In this document: piece by piece, positions 17,763 through 26,606 of the stretch
How positions within the stretch are numbered: position 1 is the first letter of the stretch
How the letters are laid out: each line of letters begins with the position of its first letter
Assembly (NCBI RefSeq): GCF_900069005.2
Contig: NZ_LN831276.1
Span: forward strand, 87,874 to 151,873
Reading direction: 5' to 3'
DNA from: Paenibacillus sp. GM2
GTDB taxonomy: Bacteria > Bacillota > Bacilli > Paenibacillales > Paenibacillaceae
DNA length: 64,000 nt
Notes under the pieces: model-generated
What the model was told of the DNA's origin: nothing
Seen by the model: the letters and a program-made list of their open reading frames with translations, nothing else
Database searches by the model: none
Made by a program: the position numbers and the translations under genes

Positions 17763-17863
17763 ATACTAAGTTATATTGTTTTGCTTTCTGCGTCAACAGG
17801 AATATCGTTATATAACCAAGTCAGATGACTCCGGATGAATGAAAAACAAAGCATTCGCATATT

Positions 17864-17880
17864 TTAGTACCAGATACTAA
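17864..17880 (+). promoter_or_regulatory. FapR box before fabH
   Basis: TTAGTACCAGATACTAA is a 17-bp palindrome of the FapR type (TTAGTAC..GATACTAA), the malonyl-CoA-responsive repressor of fatty acid synthesis genes. A TATAAT begins 11 bases downstream (17891-17896), so the box overlaps the promoter. FapR itself is not in the window. Confidence 0.8.
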
Positions 17881-17919
17881 TACTTGGTGTTATAATAAAG
17901 AAAAAAAGAGGTGATTTTC

Positions 17920-18918
17920 ATGAAAGCTCAGTTCTCGCAAGCACGCATAACAGCTATTGGTACCCATGTTCCCGAACAGCGGCTGACGAATGATGATTTA
18001 TCTAAGCTAGTCGACACCAATGATGAATGGATCGTACAAAGAACCGGCATGAAGGAACGCCGGATCGCCGCGGAGCACGAATTCACCTCGGATCTGTGCA
18101 TTAAGGCGGTGCAGAATCTCGCAGAGCGTTATAACAAAAGCCTGGACGATGTCGATATGATTATTGTGGCAACGACAACCCCGGATTACCCGTTTCCCAG
18201 TGTAGCCTGTAAGATTCAGGATTATTTCGGGATAAGCCGCACTGGCGCCTTCGACTTGAATGCGACCTGCGCTGGATTCGTATATGGCCTGCATCTGGCT
18301 AACGGGTTGGTTACGTCCGGACTACACAAAAAGATTCTTGTCGTTGCCGGCGAGACCCTATCCAAGGTCACGGACTATACTGACCGCTCCACCTGCATTT
18401 TGTTTGGGGACGGGGCCGGCGCGGTACTCGTTGAATACGACGATTCCCATCCTGGGTTCATCTCCTCCGTACAAGGTACGAATGGCGAAGGCGGTATCCA
18501 TGTATATCGTTCAGGCTTGTCTCATACTTTCAAAGGAGCGGAGCTTGCCGGGGATGGAAAGATGGTACAGAACGGGCGGGAAGTATATAAATGGGCAGTC
18601 CAAACCGTATCTGCAGGCATTAAGCAGCTTCTGGAGCAAGCAAATATGAGTGTGGATGACATTGATTGGTTTGTTCCGCATAGCGCAAATCTGCGCATGA
18701 TTGATTCGATCTGCGAGAAATCCGGCATTCCGTTGGAGCGGACCTTATATAGCATGGAATACTTCGGCAATACCTCCGCTGCTTCCATCCCATTAGCGCT
18801 CGACCTCGGGGTATGGGAAGGACGTCTAAATTACGGGGATACGATGCTGCTCTATGGATTTGGAGGCGGACTTACTCATAGCGGCCAGATCATCAAATGG
18901 GGCGTGCCCCGCGTATAA
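17920..18918 (+). CDS. fabH: 3-oxoacyl-ACP synthase III (KAS III)
   Basis: A 332-residue initiating condensing enzyme of fatty acid synthesis, joining acyl-CoA and malonyl-ACP. The catalytic triad is complete: C117 in LNATCAGF, H254 in VPHSANLRM and N284 in YFGNTSAAS. The ATG is chosen because AGAGGTG lies 8 bases upstream; an upstream in-frame GTG is part of that SD. It is a stand-alone fabH outside a fab cluster, but the FapR box ties it to lipid homeostasis. Bacilli often carry two fabH paralogues for branched-chain primers; whether this is the second copy cannot be seen here. Confidence 0.95.
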   Translation: MKAQFSQARITAIGTHVPEQRLTNDDLSKLVDTNDEWIVQRTGMKERRIAAEHEFTSDLCIKAVQNLAERYNKSLDDVDMIIVATTTPDYPFPSVACKIQDYFGISRTGAFDLNATCAGFVYGLHLANGLVTSGLHKKILVVAGETLSKVTDYTDRSTCILFGDGAGAVLVEYDDSHPGFISSVQGTNGEGGIHVYRSGLSHTFKGAELAGDGKMVQNGREVYKWAVQTVSAGIKQLLEQANMSVDDIDWFVPHSANLRMIDSICEKSGIPLERTLYSMEYFGNTSAASIPLALDLGVWEGRLNYGDTMLLYGFGGGLTHSGQIIKWGVPRV

Positions 18919-18929
18919 TCCAACGACAA

Positions 18930-18969
18930 AAAACCGGTGAGTTGGGCTATTGCACAATTTCACCGGTTT
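18930..18969. terminator. Bidirectional terminator after fabH
   Basis: The stem AAACCGGTGA / TCACCGGTTT has T-rich flanks, with T6 on the minus strand. It lies between fabH and the converging small gene. Confidence 0.75.
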
Positions 18970-19035
18970 AATTATTTATCTCGTTATTTATCTGCACATG
19001 GTTCACCTTTCTGCATTAGCATCGATGTACGTAAC

Positions 19036-19209
19036 CTACGAAATATTCGCATTCTTCAAGGCATGTTCCCAGCTTGGAAAATAGTACAATGCGCTTCTCA
19101 TTAACTCGGGATTCTGCTGCTTCACCTGCTTCTTGCTGATAGGCTCTCCATTACTCTGCAGCTGCTTGATGCGGTGAATGACCTCATCGGCGCCCATTGA
19201 AATATCCAT
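19036..19209 (-). CDS. Small protein consisting of one HNH-associated repeat
   Basis: 57 residues. The second half, SKKQVKQQNPELMRSALYYF then SWEHALKNANI, has the pattern of the homing-endonuclease-associated repeat (PF18780-type: basic helix, SW-x2-AL-x2-AGI). These are small DNA-binding helical units usually appended to HNH nucleases. Here the repeat stands alone without a nuclease domain. The start with AGGAGG at 7 bases is preferred over longer in-frame starts. The function is unknown; a small DNA-binding protein is plausible. Confidence 0.65.
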   Translation of the reverse strand: MDISMGADEVIHRIKQLQSNGEPISKKQVKQQNPELMRSALYYFPSWEHALKNANIS

Positions 19210-19289
19210 CCTCATCCTCCTTTCCAAGAAGCCGTTTCCTCTATTTTCCACAACAATAAGAGGAAATATTCAACTTGGTAGGGATTTGC

Positions 19290-19841
19290 CTAGGATCTGC
19301 GCCTGTTGATCCATAAATAATACCCAGATATCCCCACAATAACTACAGTAAAGACAGAGCCCCACAGGACATAAGATCCCTTGGTATGAAACAGCGAACC
19401 TGCCACCGCTCCCCTATCTTCGTCTGCAAGCTTTAATTCCCTGGCATCGAGAAATGCAGATTCCTCACTAGTTATATTGACAGCCATCTTGGATGGTGAA
19501 CAGAGCGGATTTTCCCAGCCTGTCCCCTCCTTATAACTAAGGAAGAATAGATACTCCCCGTGAAGAATGCTTGGTCCTGAAACAGCTCCCCAGGTTTTAT
19601 CCTCGAAAATGACCAGCTTCTGGTCTGTAATCCCCTTGAAGCTTCTCGTGATCGTCAGCCCGATCTGATTGTTCTCCCGCCTCTCCCGGATGCTCTCCAC
19701 CCGTCCGGTGACTACGCCGTCGTACCTCTGATACGCTTCGGAGATACTGGGCAGCTCGGCGCATGATAAGGCCGATGTCTGCCGCGCATATAAAGGATTC
19801 AGCAGCAGTAGTATAAACAGAATTAACCCTATTCTCTTCAT
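19290..19841 (-). CDS. Exported NTR/TIMP-like protein with C-terminal anchor
   Basis: 183 residues. A signal peptide (1-22) is followed by a short Cys-containing start, LSCAELPSISEAYQRYDGVVTGRVESI. This resembles the N-terminus of bacterial netrin/TIMP-like domains, in which a Cys near the mature N-terminus pairs with a later one (LCSPSK here). One membrane helix (about 158-178) and RRRS end the protein, so the domain would face outward, anchored C-terminally. GGGAGGG lies 5 bases before the ATG. Family assignment is by pattern and moderate. Confidence 0.6.
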   Translation of the reverse strand: MKRIGLILFILLLLNPLYARQTSALSCAELPSISEAYQRYDGVVTGRVESIRERRENNQIGLTITRSFKGITDQKLVIFEDKTWGAVSGPSILHGEYLFFLSYKEGTGWENPLCSPSKMAVNITSEESAFLDARELKLADEDRGAVAGSLFHTKGSYVLWGSVFTVVIVGISGYYLWINRRRS

Positions 19842-19982
19842 CACGACCCTCCCTTTTATATAAAATGACGTGGTACATCTGCGGAAAGGTTGCAGTCGTA
19901 CGTTACCCATATGTGAACAAAGCATAGAACCCTTTCCGTAGTCTCATACTATGAACATTCCAATTGAAGAAGGTGTTTCCTA

Positions 19983-20459
19983 ATGAGCAAGAAGCTGAGT
20001 CTGCTCATGTTCAGCGGAGAGTACGATAAAGCGATGGCCGGATTGATACTGGCCAACTCGGCGCATGATATGGATATGGAAGTGACGATGTTCTTCAGCT
20101 TTTGGGGTCTGTTCCTTATCAGAGATCCCGATAAGATGACTCTGGAGGATAAATCGCTTTACGAAAAAATTATGAGTCTGGCAACGCCTAAAGGTCCTGA
20201 GCAGCTGCCATTATCAAAAATGAATTTCAGCGGATTGGGCAAATGGATGCTTGAAGAAATGATAGAGGATCAAGAGGCTCCGAAGCTAATTCATTTCTTA
20301 AAAGGGGCGCGCAAGAAAAATATTAAATTCTCCGCCTGCAAGCTATCTGTAGAAATTATGGGCCTGAAACCCGAAGAATTTTTGCCTGGCGTAGACATCG
20401 TTGATGCCCAAAGCTACTTAAGGGACGCCCTGGAAGCTGACATTCAGCTATTCATTTAG
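19983..20459 (+). CDS. DsrE/DsrF-like family protein
   Basis: A 158-residue cytosolic protein of the DsrE/F/H-like fold (PF13686-like). KLSLLMFSGEYDKAMAGLIL opens the domain, a hydrophobic FFSFWGLFLI follows, and KFSACKLSVEIMGL near 115-128 holds the conserved Cys expected to carry sulfur. Relatives take part in sulfur relay or sit next to rhodaneses and persulfide genes. It is 2.3 kb from the CstR/rhodanese cluster and next to a class V PLP enzyme. No substrate can be named. Confidence 0.82.
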   Translation: MSKKLSLLMFSGEYDKAMAGLILANSAHDMDMEVTMFFSFWGLFLIRDPDKMTLEDKSLYEKIMSLATPKGPEQLPLSKMNFSGLGKWMLEEMIEDQEAPKLIHFLKGARKKNIKFSACKLSVEIMGLKPEEFLPGVDIVDAQSYLRDALEADIQLFI

Positions 20460-20486
20460 AGGGTAGACGATCGCCGCCCTCCCCAT

Positions 20487-20680
20487 TTAACGGACACCAC
20501 GGCTGCTTAGCAAGCTAATTCCAAACATTTTGCACTATGATATCTAACGGACATGTCTGCCGGCTATTCAGTAAAAACGTTCATTTTAGCGGTTTGCGGC
20601 ATCTAGGTGTCCCTGGGGTCCAAGAAAACTTAAAAAACGATAGTATTTAGCTTATAAACGTTGCTGATGTCCGTTACAGA
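20487..20680. repeat. Short TAACGGACA-type repeats
   Basis: Three copies of TAACGGACA lie in this gap, two forward (20487, 20545) followed by GC-rich ends such as GCCGGCTATT, and one inverted (near 20668-20676). The same family, as TAACGGAAA, occurs at 50834-51016. Apart from this and the terminator below, the 374-base gap holds no gene. Confidence 0.45.
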
Positions 20681-20699
20681 TAGAGGAAGTAATCCAGCA

Positions 20700-20735
20700 A
20701 GCGATATTCCCGCAGGCCGGGAGTATCGCTTTTTT
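20700..20735 (+). terminator. Intrinsic terminator
   Basis: The stem AGCGATA-TCCCG / CGGGA-TATCGCT is followed by T6. It lies about 240 bases after the DsrE-like gene and about 100 before the PLP enzyme, so it could end the former or attenuate the latter. Confidence 0.75.
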
Positions 20736-20833
20736 CTTGGAAAATACAAAAAAATCGGGTCTAGGCATTCGCCTTCCCCACTGTCTCCGGCATATACTGA
20801 GTCATCAATGAAAATGAGCGAGGAATAAATGTT

Positions 20834-22348
20834 ATGTTGAAAAATGCAATGCACGCGATTGATGCGACTAACATCAAAAATCCGGAGGCCCTTGAAGCGC
20901 ATTTTCTCTCTTTCCGCGATAAAACGGTCGGCATTCAGCAGCCTTATTCCACGCCTTATGGCAAGCAAAAGATGATCTATGCCGATTGGACGGCAAGCGG
21001 ACGGCTGTATGAACCGATTGAATCGGTGATTGCCAAACAGTTTGGCCCTTATGTAGCTAATACACATAGCGAGTCCAGCCTGACTGGCCAGACGATATCC
21101 CAAGCCTACAGAATGGCCCGTCAAATGATCAAGCAGCATGTGAATGCCGGCCCTGACGACATCTTGATGCTGACGGGATCCGGAATGACCTCGGGCATTA
21201 ATAAATTGCAGCGTCTGCTTGGTCTGAAGGTGCCTGAGTGGCAAGCTGCTTCATATGGGCTTGCTGCGGCAGATCGCCCGGTCATCTTCGTCAGCCATAT
21301 GGAGCATCATTCCAACCATATCTCTTGGGCGGAGACCATTGGGGATGTTGTCGTGCTTGAGCCCGGAAAAGACGGAGAAGTGAGCCCCGCTCAATTGGAG
21401 CGGTCGCTCAGCCTTTATCGGCATCGCCATTTTAAGATTGGCGCATTCACCGCCTGTTCCAATGTCACCGGAAGAATGACGCCGTATCATCAGTTAGCGA
21501 AAGTGATGCATCTCCATGGGGGAATAGGTATTGTCGATTTTGCCGCATCCGCTCCTTATGTCCCGATCGATATGCATCCCGAGCAGCCGCTGGAGCAACT
21601 GGATGGCATCCTTTTCTCCCCGCATAAATTCCTTGGCGGTCCTGGCACCTGTGGGGTATTGATCATGCATAAGTCTCTATGCAACCAGCGAATTCCCGAC
21701 CAGGTCGGCGGGGGTACCGTCGATTGGGTGAATCCTTGGGGAACGAAGCATTATGTCCATGATGTAGAGAGACGTGAGGATGGCGGCACCCCTCCAATCA
21801 TCCAGGCAATCAAGACCGCATTATGCGTGAAGCTCAAAGATCAAATGAGAACGGAGCTGATTCTGGCGCGCGAGCATCAAATGACTATCCGCCTGCTCCA
21901 GGGACTGAGACGGATTCCCGGGGTCTCCGTATTGGATTCGAAATCCGAAGATCGACTGGGGATCGTCTCATGGATGCTTCCCGGTTACCATTACAATCTT
22001 GTTGTGAAGCTGCTGAGCGATCGCTTCGGCATTCAGGCACGCGGCGGCTGTTCCTGTGCGGGTCCGTATGGACATTACTTGCTTGGCATTACCGCTGAGC
22101 TGTCTCACCTGATTGAGCAGAGCGTCATTAGCGGGGATTACTCCTTTAAGCCCGGCTGGGTACGCACATCATTGCATCCGGTCATGACCCTACAGGAGGT
22201 AGACGATATTATTCAAGCCGTAACAGAAATAACCCGTCATATCGAGACCTGGCGGCATGATTATATTTATAATCCGCTCACCAATGACTGGTCTCATATT
22301 CACGGGCAATTTGTGCCAGACGTCGCAGCCATGTTCGAACTTAATTAA
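20834..22348 (+). CDS. Class V aminotransferase-fold PLP enzyme (cysteine desulfurase-like)
   Basis: A 504-residue PLP enzyme. The Schiff-base Lys is K265 in LFSPHKFLGGPGTCG; SHMEHHSNHISW, near 155-167, contains the residues that stack on and bind PLP. A Cys-rich loop ARGGCSCAGPYGH (about 398-410) occupies the place of the catalytic Cys loop in NifS/SufS-like enzymes. It is longer than IscS or SufS (about 400), with extra N- and C-terminal segments. The nearby DsrE-like and rhodanese genes suggest sulfur chemistry, but desulfurase activity is inference. Confidence 0.85.
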   Translation: MLKNAMHAIDATNIKNPEALEAHFLSFRDKTVGIQQPYSTPYGKQKMIYADWTASGRLYEPIESVIAKQFGPYVANTHSESSLTGQTISQAYRMARQMIKQHVNAGPDDILMLTGSGMTSGINKLQRLLGLKVPEWQAASYGLAAADRPVIFVSHMEHHSNHISWAETIGDVVVLEPGKDGEVSPAQLERSLSLYRHRHFKIGAFTACSNVTGRMTPYHQLAKVMHLHGGIGIVDFAASAPYVPIDMHPEQPLEQLDGILFSPHKFLGGPGTCGVLIMHKSLCNQRIPDQVGGGTVDWVNPWGTKHYVHDVERREDGGTPPIIQAIKTALCVKLKDQMRTELILAREHQMTIRLLQGLRRIPGVSVLDSKSEDRLGIVSWMLPGYHYNLVVKLLSDRFGIQARGGCSCAGPYGHYLLGITAELSHLIEQSVISGDYSFKPGWVRTSLHPVMTLQEVDDIIQAVTEITRHIETWRHDYIYNPLTNDWSHIHGQFVPDVAAMFELN

Positions 22349-22470
22349 GGCCGCTACTGCTAAGAAAGGCAATCAAGCTTAATGCAAGAATGACCGCGAT
22401 TCAGCACCAGGTTTTTTTGAAATACTCTTGAAGTAATTTTGAGGAAACACAGCAAGTGAATCTTGAAGAT

Positions 22471-23304
22471 TTATTTGATGCCAAGACGCATCCGGTAGCT
22501 GAACATAATTTCCTTCGTATGACCGTTAAAATACTTCTCCGTCCGTTCGCGGAAAGAAGCTATCTCGCCATCAAGCTCTGTGCTGCCGAGCTTCATTACG
22601 CTCTGCAAGCCGCCTTGACTTAGCGCCAGTCCGATATAACGCTCGGCATTGCACAGCTCCCGATGGTGAAATACGATTTCCCTCGCATATCTGAAAGCTC
22701 CGCTGGCCTGTAGATTATGCAGATGCTCATTCTTGTCGCGCTTCATGGCCTTTGATTCCGCGGTCGCTTCGCGCTCCAGAATCTCATCGCTTTTATCATA
22801 CAACTCCATATACTGCTTCTCCAGCTCCCAACTGATCATCGGCGGCCAATCGCAGTCGTAAGCAGCAAATACGCCTCCCGGCCTTAGAACCCGGTGTACC
22901 TCACGTAATGTACTTACAGGTTCCATCCAATGAAATGATTGTGAGCAGGTAATAATATCGGCCGATTCCGACTCCACCTCAAGTTGATTGGAATACCCGG
23001 GAACGAAGCTGATCGCAGACGATCCCTCCGGGAAGTGCCGGAGCTTGGCAGTGGCTACACTTCGCATATCTTCATTAGGCTCTACCCCGATAATTCGTGT
23101 CGCACGCCCCTTCCAGATCAGTGTCGAAAGCCCTGTGCCACAGCCCAGATCCATGACCAGTTCGGGTTCTCTCTGCAAGTATTGGGTCAAAATCTCGGTA
23201 ACCAGCTCAGGAGCTTCAGGACGATAATTATCGTATACATCTGCGAACCCTGAGAACCTCGCGACATTGCTCTGTAAATTCCCCTTTGGAATCTCCGGTA
23301 CCAT
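22471..23304 (-). CDS. Class I SAM-dependent methyltransferase
   Basis: A 277-residue cytosolic methyltransferase. Motif I is VMDLGCGTGLST near residue 50; GVEPNEDM holds the acidic residue for the SAM ribose; the HRVLRPGGVFAAYD segment is typical of methyltransferase domain 11 proteins. FSGFADVYDNYRP near the start is frequent in small-molecule and yeast TMT-like methyltransferases. GGAGGAGATCAT precedes the ATG. The substrate is unknown. Confidence 0.9.
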   Translation of the reverse strand: MVPEIPKGNLQSNVARFSGFADVYDNYRPEAPELVTEILTQYLQREPELVMDLGCGTGLSTLIWKGRATRIIGVEPNEDMRSVATAKLRHFPEGSSAISFVPGYSNQLEVESESADIITCSQSFHWMEPVSTLREVHRVLRPGGVFAAYDCDWPPMISWELEKQYMELYDKSDEILEREATAESKAMKRDKNEHLHNLQASGAFRYAREIVFHHRELCNAERYIGLALSQGGLQSVMKLGSTELDGEIASFRERTEKYFNGHTKEIMFSYRMRLGIK

Positions 23305-23339
23305 ATGATCTCCTCCAATTTCTATATTTTCGCTAGGTA

Positions 23340-24281
23340 CTACTGCTCTTGCTGTTTTTGCGTTATCTCATAAACCTGCAGGTTGCGATAAATGACCTCA
23401 AGCAATGGAGCCTCCATCTTATGCTGCTTAGCCAAATCGAGTAAATAACCATGTAGATGACGGCCTTCAATAGCCAGTCCCTTCTCCATGTCACGCAGCA
23501 TAGAGGCTTTCATCATATAGCCCGTCTTCTCCATCGTGATCATATGCTTGACAACAATCTCCGGATCCAGCGGCGCACCGTGCGCCATCATGATCGCCGC
23601 CCCCTCCTGGAACACGCCGCGTATGTACTCATATCCGTTATCGCTGTCCCGAATCGGACCCAACGGGGCCCGCATCAGAGTAGTAACGCCTGCAATGGTA
23701 GTAATATACAAATATTTATGCCAAATATCTTGCTCGATATGAGCACTCCGCACGAATGAAGCCTTCGTTCCGCCCAGCGCTTCTTCAATTGCCCGTATTC
23801 TCTCTGTAGCTCTATTCCCGAACTCTCCATATCGAACATAGTGTCCCTGGCTCGTCTGAATAATATGCCCCTGCTCATTTAAAGTAGTCTCGATGAAGCA
23901 TAGTCCGCCGATGACCTTGTCCTTACCGAACTCCCGCTGCAATTCCGGGATATGGGCCACACCGTTCAGTAACGGCAGAATCACCGTATTTTCCCCTACG
24001 AACGGCTTGACATCCTGCATAGCACCATTCAGGTGGTAGGCCTTCGTCGAGAACAAAATCAAATCAAAAGGCCTCGCTTCATCCTGCGAAGTGATAACAC
24101 GCGGCTCCAGAGTCATATCCCCATGCACACTGCGAATCACAAGCCCCTCTTGTTCAAGCTGCTGCTTGCGGTGCTCCCTTACGAAAAAGGTAACATCTGC
24201 TCCTTGTTCAACCAATCTCCCGCCAAAATAACCGCCAACTCCTCCGGCACCAAGCACTAATATCCGCATCGATCGCTTCAT
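23340..24281 (-). CDS. panE: 2-dehydropantoate 2-reductase (ketopantoate reductase)
   Basis: A 313-residue ApbA/PanE-family enzyme that reduces ketopantoate to pantoate with NADPH for coenzyme A synthesis. The N-terminal Rossmann motif is LGAGGVGGYFGGRL; the catalytic Lys is in FSTKAYHL; the C-terminal helical domain has the substrate-binding NGVAHI and KYLYITTIAG segments. The second Met (24269) may be the true start, because AGGAG abuts the first ATG. Paralogues with other 2-oxo acid substrates exist, so the gene name is probable only. Confidence 0.85.
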   Translation of the reverse strand: MKRSMRILVLGAGGVGGYFGGRLVEQGADVTFFVREHRKQQLEQEGLVIRSVHGDMTLEPRVITSQDEARPFDLILFSTKAYHLNGAMQDVKPFVGENTVILPLLNGVAHIPELQREFGKDKVIGGLCFIETTLNEQGHIIQTSQGHYVRYGEFGNRATERIRAIEEALGGTKASFVRSAHIEQDIWHKYLYITTIAGVTTLMRAPLGPIRDSDNGYEYIRGVFQEGAAIMMAHGAPLDPEIVVKHMITMEKTGYMMKASMLRDMEKGLAIEGRHLHGYLLDLAKQHKMEAPLLEVIYRNLQVYEITQKQQEQ

Positions 24282-24396
24282 CTCCTGACCTGTATCCTAT
24301 TAATCCAATTATACTAGATAAAAGAAAAAAGCGAATCCATCTCTATATTGACGAATTCGCTTCAATGTATGACTGCAACCATTTTGCGTATATTAC

Positions 24397-24822
24397 TTAG
24401 CGAGAATTGTAGTTGTCATACACCTTTTGCAGCAATGCTCTCAGTTGTTCCTTCTCTTCCTCGGACAAGCACCCGTCCAGGCTCCTGTTGGACTCATCCA
24501 GAATCGAGATCAACACGGGCTCGAACTCCTTGGCCTTGGCGGTCGGATATAACCGGTAGGATCTTCGATCATGATCGTCGACGATCCTCTCGACATAGCC
24601 CTCCTCCTCCAATTGCTTGATACACCGGGTCGTAGTAGCTTTATCGAACTTTACTTCACAGGTAAGCTGATCCTGATTCAAGCCGGGATTCATAAGGATC
24701 GTCTTCAGATAGCTGTGGTGTCCGCCACCACCTATATTATAATCTCTCAGTTTATTGGCCAATTCCTTCTGATTGATTCGGTTGATAAAAGATATCAACT
24801 TGCCGATCGAGTTCATGTCCAT
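24397..24822 (-). CDS. MarR-family transcriptional repressor
   Basis: A 141-residue winged-helix regulator. The HTH segment LNQDQLTCEVKFDKATTTRCIKQLEEEGYVER and the wing DDHDRRSYRLYPT (about 63-110) are typical MarR. It is divergent from a DHA2 exporter, with two GTTGC-type palindromes between them, so it most likely represses both genes and is released by a toxic ligand. Confidence 0.92.
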   Translation of the reverse strand: MDMNSIGKLISFINRINQKELANKLRDYNIGGGGHHSYLKTILMNPGLNQDQLTCEVKFDKATTTRCIKQLEEEGYVERIVDDHDRRSYRLYPTAKAKEFEPVLISILDESNRSLDGCLSEEEKEQLRALLQKVYDNYNSR

Positions 24823-24874
24823 CCTTGCCCTTCTATAACGGAATTTATATACATGTCTAAAATTTTATCGTATT

Positions 24875-24940
24875 TTTGTTGCAGGCGCAACTAAATTGGA
24901 GTACACTTTGAATGTGCGATTTAGTTGTACGTGCAACAAA
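24875..24940. promoter_or_regulatory. Nested double operator for the marR/exporter pair
   Basis: Two palindromes, GTTGCAGGCGCAAC (24878-24891) and GTTGTACGTGCAAC (24924-24937), are themselves arranged as an inverted repeat. The outer arms TTTGTTGCA/TGCAACAAA and inner CAACTAAAT/ATTTAGTTG match exactly. Their centres are 46 bp apart. It lies in the divergent intergenic region and is the natural MarR binding site. Confidence 0.75.
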
Positions 24941-24973
24941 TTTATAACGTAATTATAAAGTGAGGTCATCAGC

Positions 24974-26452
24974 ATGAGTTCAAATCCAGGAATAGTAAGA
25001 AAAACATATCAGGATGATCCCGCTGTCCAGAAGAGACGCTGGCTGATACTGATCGTCATTAATTTATTCACTTTCATGTCCACACTGGACGGAAGCATCG
25101 TCAACATCGCCCTCCCCGTCATTTCGAAGCAGCTCGATTTACCGGTAGCCCAGACGCAATGGGTTGTGACCAGCTACCTTATGATGATCTGTGCGGCGAT
25201 TCTCTTCTTCGGCAAGCTCGGGGATATCGTTGGTAAAATAAAAATATTCAAGCTGGGCATGATCATTTTTACGATCGGGTCCCTGTTCTGCGGATTTAGC
25301 CACAGCTTGACCACCTTGATTGCTTCGCGGCTTATACAGGCCCTTGGCGCCTCGATGACGATGGCGAACAATCAAGGGATTGTTACTGACATCTTCCCGC
25401 CAAGTGAACGCGGTAAGGCGCTCGGGTTCATTGGAACCTTCGTATCGCTGGGCAGTATTGCCGGTCCAAGTCTCGGCGGCATTATCATTTCCGGCCTTGG
25501 TTGGGAGTATATATTCTGGGTGAATGTTCCGATCGGGATCATCGCCTTTATCATTGGCATTAAGACGCTGCCACAGGATCTTACGAAGCTGCAGGTAAAA
25601 ATCGACAAGGCAGGCAACCTGTTATTTACGCTATTTATCCTTGCCCTATTCTCCGGATTGCTACTTGGACAACAGGTTGGTTATGGAGATTACCGCATCA
25701 TTACCTCATTGATCGTTTCTGTAGTTGTATTTATCGCCTTTATCTGGGTGCAGATGCGTAAGCAGGAGCCGCTGCTTCAGCTATCGCTCTTTAAGAATCC
25801 GCTGTTCACACTGAGCATTTTATGCGGATTTCTCGTCTTCGTTGCGAACTTCTGCTACAACATTATCGCACCTTTCTATGCACAGAGCATTCTTAATCTG
25901 TCACCGTCTCAAGCCGGGTTCCTGCTGATGATCTTCCCGATTGTCATGGTCATCATCGCCCCGATTAGCGGCACCCTATCGGATAAGATTGGCTCCGAAC
26001 TGTTAACCTTCATCGGTCTGATCGTGATGGTTATCGCCCAGTTTGGCCTTGCTTCATTGCACAACGGCAGCCATATTGCCTTCGTATCGCTATGGATTGC
26101 TATGCTTGGGCTTGGCAGCGGGATCTTCCAATCTCCGAACAACTCGCTTGTCATGTCCAAGGTACCGCGGACACAGCTTGGGATTGCCGGCAGCATCAAC
26201 GGCTTGATCCGCAATATCGGGATGGTAGTAGGGATTACAGTCGCAACCACAACCCTGTTCAGCGTGATGAGCCACAAAGCAGGCTATCGTGTCACCGGGT
26301 TGATTCCGGATCGCCCCGATATCTTTCTGACCGGAATGCATGTCGTCTTCCAGACGTCAGCGATAATTTGCCTTGCAGCCGCTTTGCTAACCGGCTGGCG
26401 TCTTTGGTCGTCCAGACGTTCGCCGCAAAATGAAGCTGTCCATTCGAACTAA
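24974..26452 (+). CDS. DHA2-family (EmrB/QacA-type) MFS exporter
   Basis: A 492-residue multidrug exporter with 14 expected membrane segments. LDGSIVNIALPVI in helix 1 is the DHA2 motif D1; GKLGDIVGKIKIF is motif A; GPSLGGIIISGLGWEYIFWVN is motif C with the typical W-x2-IFWVNVP ending. The divergent MarR regulator and operator suggest drug- or toxin-inducible efflux. A terminator follows. Confidence 0.93.
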   Translation: MSSNPGIVRKTYQDDPAVQKRRWLILIVINLFTFMSTLDGSIVNIALPVISKQLDLPVAQTQWVVTSYLMMICAAILFFGKLGDIVGKIKIFKLGMIIFTIGSLFCGFSHSLTTLIASRLIQALGASMTMANNQGIVTDIFPPSERGKALGFIGTFVSLGSIAGPSLGGIIISGLGWEYIFWVNVPIGIIAFIIGIKTLPQDLTKLQVKIDKAGNLLFTLFILALFSGLLLGQQVGYGDYRIITSLIVSVVVFIAFIWVQMRKQEPLLQLSLFKNPLFTLSILCGFLVFVANFCYNIIAPFYAQSILNLSPSQAGFLLMIFPIVMVIIAPISGTLSDKIGSELLTFIGLIVMVIAQFGLASLHNGSHIAFVSLWIAMLGLGSGIFQSPNNSLVMSKVPRTQLGIAGSINGLIRNIGMVVGITVATTTLFSVMSHKAGYRVTGLIPDRPDIFLTGMHVVFQTSAIICLAAALLTGWRLWSSRRSPQNEAVHSN

Positions 26453-26572
26453 GAGTACGATTATGCAATTATGGCCTCCAGCCAGTGAACTGATATGGCG
26501 AGCAGGACGTGAGATTCAAGATTTACGTGGAAACTTTGGCTCGTATTTACGTGTCATACTTCTAATGAGCGA

Positions 26573-26606
26573 GAAACAACCTGCATTTTTGCAGGTTGTT
26601 TCTTTG
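26573..26606 (+). terminator. Terminator of the exporter gene
   Basis: The 13-bp stem GAAACAACCTGCA / TGCAGGTTGTTTC is followed by TTTG. The rest of the 367-base gap up to thrS holds only a second hairpin, AGGTTGC...GCAACCT with inner TTAGG/CCTAA (26682-26722), near the thrS end. Confidence 0.75.

Noticed and set aside
17529..17828. 99-codon plus-strand ORF opposite the rhodanese
   Set aside because: It is antisense to a clear rhodanese gene and crosses the CstR operator; no SD.
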